Of a DNA stretch of 21,168 nt, positions 6,324-13,284 are shown one piece after another. Both the position numbers and the translations under genes were made by a program. Each line of letters opens with the position of its first letter. Position 1 is the stretch's first letter. Origin of the DNA: Lachnospiraceae bacterium UBA7188 (GTDB taxonomy: Bacteria; Bacillota; Clostridia; Lachnospirales; Lachnospiraceae); assembly GCA_002490995.1 (NCBI GenBank), contig DKVC01000044.1, positions 1 to 21,168 of the forward strand. The letters are read 5' to 3'. The notes under the pieces are model-generated. The model saw only the letters and a program-made list of their open reading frames with translations, searched no databases and had not been told where the DNA came from.

Positions 6324-7583
6324 ATGATCAAATTTCTGAAGTATATGAGAGGGTATCTGCGCATCCGCCTGTGGGGATTTTCGCCGGAGCGCTTTCTGAA
6401 TCTGTGCAGCAACAAAGGGATTCTGCTGTGGGATATCGTGCGGGAGGGGGATGCTTATTATATGTGCATCAGCCTGCAGGGTTTCCGGGAGCTGAAGCCC
6501 ATACTTAAGAAAACGGGGACAAGGGTAGCCATATTGGAACGATATGGACTGCCCTTTTTGATTCCGCGGCTGCTGAAGCGCAAAATATTCATACTGGGCC
6601 TGCTCTTCACACTGGCTTTCTGGATTGTATCTTCCTTCTACATATGGAATATTGAGATTACCGGGAATCAGCGGATTACGGAGGATATTTTCCAGAGCTT
6701 TCTGGAGCAGAACCGGGTGACTGTGGGCATGCGCAGGGATGAGCTGGATATCGGTGAGCTGGAAAAGCAGATCAGACGGCAGTTCCCGGAGATAACATGG
6801 GCATCCGCCAGGCTGGAGGGAACCAAACTGCAGATTGATATCAAGGAGAACGATGCCCCCATTGTCATCGAAAAGCAGGAGACTAACCAGGGAACGGACC
6901 TGATTGCGGAATATGGCGGCACAGTGACAGCAATGATTGTCCGCAGCGGCGTGCCCTGTGTCTCAATCGGCGATGTGGTGGAAGCGGGGACGGTTCTGGT
7001 GGAGGGCAGGGTCCCTGTCTATAATGAAGACAAAACAGTCCGCGAATACTATTACGTGGATGCGGATGCGGATATTCTGCTGGAGCGAACCATGGATTTT
7101 TCCGATAATCTGCCCCTGGATTACGTCAGGAAGGAATATACCGGCAGAGAGAAGGAGCGTTATTATCTCAAGCTGGGCAGCCGTACCTGCAGGCTTCCGG
7201 AAGAGAGGCCGTTTCTGGTATATGACAGCGTCATGAAGGAGACCAGACCCCTGGTACTGGAAAAGCTGGATATCCCCGTATTCTGGGGCTCGGTGACCCA
7301 TCGGGAATATCTGAATACAGAGCATTTGTACACCCAGAAAGAGGCAGAGGAGCTTCTTAATCAAAAATTAATGGATTTTCTTGCAGATTTAGAGGAAAAA
7401 GGGGTACAAATTATTGAAAAAAATGTTAGAATAAATAGGAATGACACTTCATGGGTCATAGAAGGAGCCTTTCTGGTGCGGGAGCCGGTCACCGGACGTG
7501 TGGAGACGGCAGGGATGGATGAAGATAGTTTGGATGGCGGGAACATTCAGCCAAAAGATTCAGCAGGAGAAGCGGATGAGTGA
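6324..7583 (+). CDS. yqfD: Sporulation protein YqfD
   Basis: A 419-residue membrane protein of the YqfD family, linked to sporulation in Bacillus and Clostridia. The N-terminal cytoplasmic part (MIKFLKYMRGYLRIRLWGFS ... RFLNLC) is followed by a single transmembrane segment at about 87-106 (IFILGLLFTLAFWIVSSFYI). A large outside region begins NIEITGNQRITEDIF, a POTRA-like stretch, and continues with the YGGTVTAMIVRSGVPCVSIGDVV segment typical of the family. The start ATG 6324 matches the conserved N-terminus. GGAGG is rather far upstream (15 nt), and a GTG at 6273 overlapping yqfC is the alternative. The stop overlaps the phoH start by 8 bp, so the two are translationally coupled. Confidence 0.92.
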   Translation: MIKFLKYMRGYLRIRLWGFSPERFLNLCSNKGILLWDIVREGDAYYMCISLQGFRELKPILKKTGTRVAILERYGLPFLIPRLLKRKIFILGLLFTLAFWIVSSFYIWNIEITGNQRITEDIFQSFLEQNRVTVGMRRDELDIGELEKQIRRQFPEITWASARLEGTKLQIDIKENDAPIVIEKQETNQGTDLIAEYGGTVTAMIVRSGVPCVSIGDVVEAGTVLVEGRVPVYNEDKTVREYYYVDADADILLERTMDFSDNLPLDYVRKEYTGREKERYYLKLGSRTCRLPEERPFLVYDSVMKETRPLVLEKLDIPVFWGSVTHREYLNTEHLYTQKEAEELLNQKLMDFLADLEEKGVQIIEKNVRINRNDTSWVIEGAFLVREPVTGRVETAGMDEDSLDGGNIQPKDSAGEADE

Positions 7584-8601
7584 TTTTACAATTAAGCTGG
7601 ATATGCCAACGGAGCATATGCAGAAAATATTCGGTATGCATGATGCATACGTGAAGAAACTGGAACGGGATTTCGGTGTGGCCGTCATAGACCGCAACGG
7701 ATCCATTACGATTACCGGCAGGGAAGAGATGGTCAGGAAAGCGGAAAATGTCCTGAGAGAACTGGCGCTGCTTTCCAGCCGTGGCAACGAGATAGAGGAG
7801 CAGAGTGTGGATTACGCGATTACATTGGGGATGGAAGAAAAAGAAGGCGCACTGTCACAGATGGATGAGGACTGTATCTGTCATACCGTAAACGGCAAGC
7901 CTATCAAGCCCAAGACTCTGGGTCAGAAGGCCTACGTGGATGCAATCCGGGACAATATGCTTGTGTTCGGCATAGGGCCTGCAGGTACCGGGAAGACTTA
8001 CCTCGCCATGGCCATGGCGATCAGTGCGTTTAAGAACGACGAGGTGGGGCGGATTATCCTGACCAGGCCTGCCATAGAGGCGGGGGAAAAGCTTGGGTTT
8101 CTGCCGGGAGATCTGCAGAGCAAGGTAGACCCTTACCTGCGCCCGCTGTATGACGCCCTGTATCAGATTATGGGAGCGGAGAGTTTTGCGAAGAATATGG
8201 AAAAGGGATTGATTGAGGTGGCCCCGCTGGCTTATATGAGAGGGCGCACCCTGGACAATGCCTATATCATTCTGGACGAGGCCCAGAATACCACGCCAGC
8301 CCAGATGAAGATGTTCCTGACCCGTATCGGTTTCGGCTCCAAGGTGGTGGTGACGGGGGACAATTCCCAGAAGGATCTCCCTGCAGAGACGAAATCCGGC
8401 CTGGATATCGCAGTGAAGGTGCTGAAGGGGATTGACGATATTGCCTTCTGCGCCCTGACCAGCAAGGATGTGGTGCGCCACCCGCTGGTCCAGAAGATTG
8501 TACAGGCCTATGAAACTTACGAGGCAAAGGAAGAGCGGGGCCGTCAGCGCGACAGAGAGCGGACAACAGGGCGCAGGGAAAGACATGTGAAGCGGCCCTG
8601 A
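7576..8601 (+). CDS. phoH: PhoH-family ATPase
   Basis: A PhoH-like ATP-binding protein of 341 residues, implicated in RNA metabolism (ATPase or helicase-type activity). The N-terminal KH-like region (about 1-90; FTIKLDMPTEHMQKIFG, VIDRNGSITITGREE) precedes the ATPase core. Walker A is GPAGTGKT (134-141), and Walker B is YIILDEAQNTT with D234/E235. Later motifs are TRIGFGSKVVVTGDNSQKDL and DVVRHPLVQKIVQAYE. The start at 7576 has AGGAGA 6 nt upstream and overlaps the yqfD stop by 8 bp. The order yqfC-yqfD-phoH-ybeY is the conserved Firmicutes arrangement. The C-terminal tail is rich in Arg and Glu. The family assignment is secure and the biochemical role is inferred. Confidence 0.95.
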   Translation: MSDFTIKLDMPTEHMQKIFGMHDAYVKKLERDFGVAVIDRNGSITITGREEMVRKAENVLRELALLSSRGNEIEEQSVDYAITLGMEEKEGALSQMDEDCICHTVNGKPIKPKTLGQKAYVDAIRDNMLVFGIGPAGTGKTYLAMAMAISAFKNDEVGRIILTRPAIEAGEKLGFLPGDLQSKVDPYLRPLYDALYQIMGAESFAKNMEKGLIEVAPLAYMRGRTLDNAYIILDEAQNTTPAQMKMFLTRIGFGSKVVVTGDNSQKDLPAETKSGLDIAVKVLKGIDDIAFCALTSKDVVRHPLVQKIVQAYETYEAKEERGRQRDRERTTGRRERHVKRP

Positions 8602-8636
8602 TAGGAATCGGAAAACAGCGGATGAGGAGGACAGAG

Positions 8637-9137
8637 ATGACAGTTTACTTTGAAAATGAAACGGACAGGGAGCTGCCTTTTCCGGGAGAGGATACGGTAA
8701 AGCTGGTATGCGGAGCCGTCCTGGAAGAAGAAAACTGTCCTTACGAGACCCAGATCAATGTGGTATTGACAGACAATGAAGGAATCCGGGAAATAAACCG
8801 GGAATATCGGGGGATAGACCGGGAGACGGATGTTCTGTCCTTTCCCAATGTGGACTTTTCCAGGGAAGGGGTCTTTGAGATGGATGAGGACAGCGAGGCG
8901 GATTATTTCGATCCGGATACGGGGGAACTGATTCTGGGAGATATCATGATTTCCCTGGATAAGGTGTTCGAACAGGCGGAGAGCTTCGGCCACAGCGCCA
9001 GAAGAGAGTTCGCCTTCCTTGTGGCGCACAGCATGCTGCATTTGTGCGGATATGACCATATGGAGGATAGGGAGCGCCTGGTGATGGAGGAAAAACAGGA
9101 AGCGGTTTTGCAGGGACTGAATATTACAAGAGAGTAA
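8637..9137 (+). CDS. ybeY: Endoribonuclease YbeY (rRNA maturation factor)
   Basis: A zinc-dependent endoribonuclease for 16S rRNA 3'-end maturation and ribosome quality control. The metal site HSMLHLCGYDH gives H131, H135 and H141 in the HxxxHxxxxxH motif. The preceding family motifs are VVLTDNEGIREINREYRGIDRETDVLSFP and LGDIMIS. It has 166 residues, the usual length. The start ATG 8637 is 6 nt from a perfect GGAGG; the upstream frame from 8622 would begin before this site. It is 35 bp from phoH, almost certainly in the same operon. The TAA stop (9135-9137) coincides with the end of a palindromic repeat element that fills the downstream gap. Confidence 0.96.
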   Translation: MTVYFENETDRELPFPGEDTVKLVCGAVLEEENCPYETQINVVLTDNEGIREINREYRGIDRETDVLSFPNVDFSREGVFEMDEDSEADYFDPDTGELILGDIMISLDKVFEQAESFGHSARREFAFLVAHSMLHLCGYDHMEDRERLVMEEKQEAVLQGLNITRE

Positions 9138-9240
9138 GGAAATGTCTACAAATAACTGCTGCAGGTTTATAGCAATTTTTATTGTATTTCTAAGCTTTTG
9201 CCTAAAGAAATTGCAGCAGTTATTTTCCGACAGTTCCTAA
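9135..9240 (-). repeat. Palindromic hairpin element, copy 2 (106 bp, inverted)
   Basis: Read on the minus strand this element begins TTAGGAACTGTCGGA and matches copy 1 (1224-1329) along its whole length, including the interior (GGCAAAAG, GAAATACAATAAAAATTG, ATAAACC), with scattered substitutions and the same length. The inner stem AAATAACTGCTGCA (9150-9163) pairs perfectly with 9212-9225, and the loop is 48 nt. Its end overlaps the ybeY stop codon: the TAA is the first three bases of the element. Confidence 0.85.
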
Positions 9241-9350
9241 GGGACTGGCGGCAGTTCCCAGGGAAGTTTCCAGGAGAATCAGGGGCTGGCGGCAGTTCCC
9301 GGGGAAGTTTCCAGGAGAATCAGGGGCTGGCGGCAATTCCCGGGAGATTC
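9241..9350 (+). repeat. 41-bp tandem repeat, about 2.7 units
   Basis: The motif CTGGCGGCAGTTCCC recurs at 9245 and 9286 and, as CTGGCGGCAATTCCC, at 9327, a constant period of 41 bp. Each full unit continues GGGAAGTTTCCAGGAGAATC. The third unit is shortened and runs into the ribosome site of the flippase gene (GGGGG at 9351-9355). The array starts exactly where palindromic copy 2 ends. It does not encode protein in any evident frame. Confidence 0.85.
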
Positions 9351-9362
9351 GGGGGATAACGA

Positions 9363-10952
9363 ATGAATCAGGCGGAGATAAAGAGACGGCAGGCGGAAGC
9401 GATTGCCGGTATATTAAATCTGATTACCATATTTATACTGGGAAACCGCATGAAAGGCGGCGGTATTACGTATATGGCAGCGGCGGTGTCCGTGTGCACG
9501 CTGGCAGGAATTGCAGTCAGCGGAAGTCTGGCGGATGTACTGGGCAGGCTGCTCCGCAGCAGAAGGAACAAGGGGCAGTACAGGAATATACTCGCGATGC
9601 GGAAGAGCGCCATGCTGTTCCACGCAGCGCTTGGGCTTGTGGGGACATTGCTTCTGATTCTGTGTGCCGGAGGGATTGCGGAAGGGATTTTCCGGATTTC
9701 CTGCAGCAGGTTTATTATTATGGCGCTGGCGCCGGTGGTACTGCTGAGGACAGTGAGCTGCGTGATACAGGGATATTTTCAGGGGGAGGCCGCGGAGCTG
9801 CCCCGGGCGGTGTCCGGTATCCTTCGGCAGATTTTCCTGCTGGGCTTCGGATTGCTGTTCGGCAATATACTGGGCAGCTACGGGGAAAAGGTGGGCAGTC
9901 TGCTGCGGGAAGAAAATTTTGTGCCAATGTACTCCTGTATGGGAATCGCGCTGGCGGCAGGCCTTACCGAAATCTTTATCATCCTGTTCCTGTTTGTCCT
10001 CTTCAGGGGCAGCCGCCGCAGCGAGAAGAAGCTGAAACAGGACGGCATGTATTCAGGGGATTCTGCCTGGGACTGTATCCGAGGCTTCTGTATGGGCAGG
10101 TGGCCTCAGTTTCTGACAGAGTTTTTGTTGTTTCTGCCGCTGGCTCTGGGGCTGGCTATGTATGGGCGGAAGGCGCAGGAGACGGGAACGATTTTTCAAT
10201 ATGATGTCTACGCGGGGAGATATCTGGTGGTTTGCGGTGTTCTCCTGTCTCTGGCATCCGCTCTGGCGCTTCCGGTGATGGGGCGGATTTTTCTGCATTT
10301 CAGAAGAGAGGAAGGGCGGCTGGCCCGGACGGCATTTCAGTCCGGTGTCCATATCTGCCTGGTGCACGGCATTTTCCTCTCGGTGTATGTGGCGGTGATG
10401 GCGGCGCAGATTGCTTCTCTTCTGGGAGGGGAAGACAGCGAGCTTGTGAAGCAGATGCTGCAGGGCGGTTCTGCGGTTATCGCTTTTGCGTCACTTTCTT
10501 TCTTCTGCTTCAGATTTTTACAGGCAATGGGAAGGAAATACTTTCTGCTGGGAGCCGTTGGAGCCGCGGATGTGATTTTCGTGATTACGCTGACGGCAAG
10601 CGCTAAAACAGGCATTCTTTCGCTGGTATACGGCGGTGTGGCGGGGACTCTGGCACTGTGCGCTGTATTGACTGTGCTTTCTTACCGCCAGCTGCGGATG
10701 CAGATGGATTGGCTGTCCGTGCTGGTGCTGCCGGCGGGGGCAGGAGGAGTGTCGGGCCTGGTGTGCATGCTTTTGGGCAGGCTTTTTACGGCTGAGGGCG
10801 GACTCCCCGCAATCCTTGTCACTTTCGTCATTTCAGGACTGCTCTACTGGATTTTGCTGCTGGTGCTCCGCAATTTTAAGGAACCGGAGCTGGAGGTATT
10901 TCCCGGCGGACGGCTGCTGGGCATGATAGGACAGAAACTTCATATATACTGA
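9363..10952 (+). CDS. Polytopic MATE/MVF-like flippase (SpoVB/polysaccharide-exporter-like)
   Basis: A 529-residue membrane protein with about 14 hydrophobic segments, the number expected for the MOP superfamily (MATE, MurJ, SpoVB and polysaccharide flippases). The stretch VSCVIQGYFQGEAAELPRAVSGILRQ resembles the GYFQG...P.A.S...EQ region of SpoVB/MurJ-type proteins. A lipid-linked precursor or polysaccharide flippase role, possibly during sporulation, is inferred. MATE-type drug export is less likely because the typical MATE motifs are not seen. The start ATG 9363 has GGGGG 7 nt upstream, within the tail of the 41-bp tandem repeat. The gene is separated from ybeY by the repeat-rich gap and followed after 108 bp by the membrane-anchored protein gene. 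Confidence 0.75.
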   Translation: MNQAEIKRRQAEAIAGILNLITIFILGNRMKGGGITYMAAAVSVCTLAGIAVSGSLADVLGRLLRSRRNKGQYRNILAMRKSAMLFHAALGLVGTLLLILCAGGIAEGIFRISCSRFIIMALAPVVLLRTVSCVIQGYFQGEAAELPRAVSGILRQIFLLGFGLLFGNILGSYGEKVGSLLREENFVPMYSCMGIALAAGLTEIFIILFLFVLFRGSRRSEKKLKQDGMYSGDSAWDCIRGFCMGRWPQFLTEFLLFLPLALGLAMYGRKAQETGTIFQYDVYAGRYLVVCGVLLSLASALALPVMGRIFLHFRREEGRLARTAFQSGVHICLVHGIFLSVYVAVMAAQIASLLGGEDSELVKQMLQGGSAVIAFASLSFFCFRFLQAMGRKYFLLGAVGAADVIFVITLTASAKTGILSLVYGGVAGTLALCAVLTVLSYRQLRMQMDWLSVLVLPAGAGGVSGLVCMLLGRLFTAEGGLPAILVTFVISGLLYWILLLVLRNFKEPELEVFPGGRLLGMIGQKLHIY

Positions 10953-11060
10953 TTTTTATTGTATAAACCGGGCGAAAAAAGCTGATACTGATTAATACTA
11001 AGAAGAAATGTCGTGACTGTGGGCGGAGTGAACCGTCACTTTTATGGCATGGGGGTCAGT

Positions 11061-11792
11061 ATGAAATTATTGAAAAGTATCAGCTTATTTGTCCTGTACC
11101 CGCTGTGTATGCTGGGGCTTGGTTTTTATGCAGGCGTGGAGACATCCCATTTTTTCTATCCGGGGGAACAGGAAGAAAATTCCAGTCCTTTTTCCGGCGG
11201 GCTGCCCGTGGTGACTCCAAAGCCGAAGGATGTGCCGGAGCAGGAGACGGAGCCGGTGCCTGTGACTGACGACCGGCTTGACTACGGGGTTGTAATGGAT
11301 GAGCCGGAAAATCCGGACGGGGAAGCGGAGGAGGTCTCCTTTACGGCGGAAACGCTCTGTGTGGATACGGAGTATGTGCTGGAAGAGACGGACGTGCTGT
11401 ACCATACGGTGGTGGAGACCATATGGCGTCTTCCGGATAAATATGTGGGCATGAACAGAGACCAGTTCCTGAAGGCCATGGAAGTGTATGAGTCCTTTCC
11501 GCCGCTGTCCGAGCTGGAACGGGGGTTCGTGGGGCTGGAAGTCCTTGCTTTCTCCAGAGAGCGGGTGGTGGTGCAGATGAACTACAAGTATGTCCAGCCC
11601 AGCAGCAGCTTTTATCTTGCGGCTTATGACAATAAGGTGGTCGTCTATCTGGAGGACAAGCGTACGGTGTATATCGAAACGGAGATTCAGCTGGATTCCC
11701 TGCCCTTCGAGATTCAGGAGAGTATCATGGATATGATGTGGATAGAGAACGAGGAGAAGCTGTATGATTTCCTGGAGAATTATTCCAGTTAG
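11061..11792 (+). CDS. Membrane-anchored protein with possible BofC-like C-terminal region
   Basis: A 243-residue protein with one N-terminal hydrophobic segment (about 4-24, LKSISLFVLYPLCMLGLGFYAG). A Pro/Glu-rich linker (GLPVVTPKPKDVPEQETEPVP) and an outside domain of about 145 residues follow. The C-terminal part, FYLAAYDNKVVVYLEDKRTVYIETEIQLDSLP then LYDFLENYSS, has the shape of the BofC C-terminal domain (a forespore regulator of SigK processing), but I am not certain of homology. The start ATG 11061 has GGGGGT a few nucleotides upstream; the frame extends to a GTG at 11013. The TAG stop (11790-11792) lies inside the left end of a palindromic remnant. Otherwise this is a conserved-looking hypothetical exported protein. 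Confidence 0.7.
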   Translation: MKLLKSISLFVLYPLCMLGLGFYAGVETSHFFYPGEQEENSSPFSGGLPVVTPKPKDVPEQETEPVPVTDDRLDYGVVMDEPENPDGEAEEVSFTAETLCVDTEYVLEETDVLYHTVVETIWRLPDKYVGMNRDQFLKAMEVYESFPPLSELERGFVGLEVLAFSRERVVVQMNYKYVQPSSSFYLAAYDNKVVVYLEDKRTVYIETEIQLDSLPFEIQESIMDMMWIENEEKLYDFLENYSS

Positions 11793-11827
11793 GAATTGCC
11801 GGAAAATAACCCGGAGACACTTCCTTA
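11789..11827 (+). repeat. Internally deleted palindromic remnant (39 bp)
   Basis: The left arm TTAGGAATTGCCGGAAAATAAC is joined after a few bases to the right arm GGAGACACTTCCTTA. Both arms match the ends of the 106-bp element, while the inner stem and loop are gone. The stop codon of the upstream gene is supplied by the first bases of the left arm. Confidence 0.7.
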
Positions 11828-11916
11828 GGAGCGGAGAACAACACGGCAAAAGGAAATTCAGGTAAGCCTGGCGTGAAGGCTAAGAGAGAAGGTCAGAAGA
11901 AACAGGGAGAACGATA

Positions 11917-13284
11917 ATGGGATATTCCGTGGGCATTGTAGGAGGCGGGGCGGCCGGAATGATGGCGGCGATTACGGCGGCAAGGTGCGGAGCTTTGGTG
12001 ACGCTGCTGGAGGGAAAGGACAGGCCGGGAAAAAAGATATTATCCACCGGAAACGGGAAATGCAATCTGGGAAACGAAAAACTGGATACGGAGGAATATT
12101 ATACCGAACACCCTGATTTTCTGGAAAAGTGTCTCGGGAGGTTTGGAACTACAGATACCGTTGCTTTTTTTCAGGAAATCGGGCTGATGCTGAAGAGGAA
12201 GAGCGGTTATCTCTATCCCTTGTCGGAACAGGCATCTTCCGTGCTGGATGTACTTCGGTATGAGCTGCACAGGCAGAAGGTGCAGGTGATTACGGACTGC
12301 AAAATTGAGGCAGTGGAAATGGTGGGAACGGCAGGGGGGAGCAGGGAGCGGAACAGCGGGAAAAGATCCAGGGGGAAACAGGCATCCGAAAACAGGATAG
12401 GAACCGGGGCATTCAGGGAAGAAGAAAACGGCAGTCCCCGGGGAAAATGCGGCATAAAGCTGAAAGGCAGCGGAAAAACGTATTGTTTTGACCGTGTCAT
12501 TCTTGCCTGCGGCGGGCAGGCGGCGCCGAAGACCGGCTCAGACGGCAGCGGATACCGGCTGGCGGAGAAGCTGGGGCATAGCCTGGTTCCCGTGGTGCCT
12601 GCCCTGGTACAGCTGCGGTGCAGGGAGGACTTCCTGAAAGCGGTGGCAGGAGTCAGGGCGGATGTCCTGCTGACAGCAGCCGCCGGGGACGGGGCGCTTA
12701 TACAGGAGAGGGGAGAGCTGCAGCTGACGGATTACGGCATCTCAGGGATTCCGGTTTTTCAGGTCAGCCGTGTGGTAAATTACATATTGCGGAAGGAAAA
12801 AGAGGTGGAGATTTGCCTCGATTTTCTGCCGGATATCACGGAGGAAGCTTTGGGACAGCTTGTTACGGACAGAAAGCCTCTGCAAAGGGGATGCACGGTT
12901 GAAGCCTTTTTCACGGGGTTGCTGAATAAGAAGCTGATGCTGCTTTTTATCCGGCTGGCAGGCCTGAAAGCTGCAGAGGATGCGGCGTCGGCAGACCCCA
13001 AAAAGATGAGTCTGGTTTATCGCCTGTGCAAATGCTTTACGGTTCACGTCATTGGCAGCAATTCCTTCGACAATGCGCAGGTATGTGCCGGCGGCGTGCC
13101 CCTGGACGAAGTGACGGAGCAGCTGGAGTCCAGGAAGGCACCCGGAATTTATTTCGCGGGCGAGATACTGGATGTGGACGGCAGGTGCGGCGGCTACAAC
13201 CTGCAGTGGGCGTGGTGCAGCGGATATATCGCAGGCATGGCAGCCGCAGGGGTCGGTTGCACAGGGGGGTCATTTTATGCTTAG
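11917..13284 (+). CDS. HI0933-family (BaiN/YhiN-like) NAD(P)/FAD-dependent oxidoreductase
   Basis: A flavoprotein of 455 residues. The N-terminal FAD-binding Rossmann motif is GIVGGGAAGMMAA (6-18), followed by the HI0933-family signature GKKILSTGNGKCNLGN (38-53). The C-terminal FAD contacts are ICAGGVPLDEV-like (VCAGGVPLDEV) and YFAGEILDVDGRCGGYNLQWAWCSG. Members include YhiN and the BaiN bile-acid dehydrogenase, but substrates are mostly unknown and none is claimed here. Residues about 136-178 form a Gly/Ser/Arg/Glu-rich insertion (GGSRERNSGKRSRGK ...) within an otherwise ordinary domain. The start ATG 11917 has GGGAG 8 nt upstream. The stop overlaps the start of the next flavoprotein gene by 8 bp, implying coupled translation. 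Confidence 0.9.
   Translation: MGYSVGIVGGGAAGMMAAITAARCGALVTLLEGKDRPGKKILSTGNGKCNLGNEKLDTEEYYTEHPDFLEKCLGRFGTTDTVAFFQEIGLMLKRKSGYLYPLSEQASSVLDVLRYELHRQKVQVITDCKIEAVEMVGTAGGSRERNSGKRSRGKQASENRIGTGAFREEENGSPRGKCGIKLKGSGKTYCFDRVILACGGQAAPKTGSDGSGYRLAEKLGHSLVPVVPALVQLRCREDFLKAVAGVRADVLLTAAAGDGALIQERGELQLTDYGISGIPVFQVSRVVNYILRKEKEVEICLDFLPDITEEALGQLVTDRKPLQRGCTVEAFFTGLLNKKLMLLFIRLAGLKAAEDAASADPKKMSLVYRLCKCFTVHVIGSNSFDNAQVCAGGVPLDEVTEQLESRKAPGIYFAGEILDVDGRCGGYNLQWAWCSGYIAGMAAAGVGCTGGSFYA

Noticed and set aside
9241..9350. Possible CRISPR array
   Set aside because: The 41-bp units are directly contiguous with no unique spacers, and no cas genes are near.
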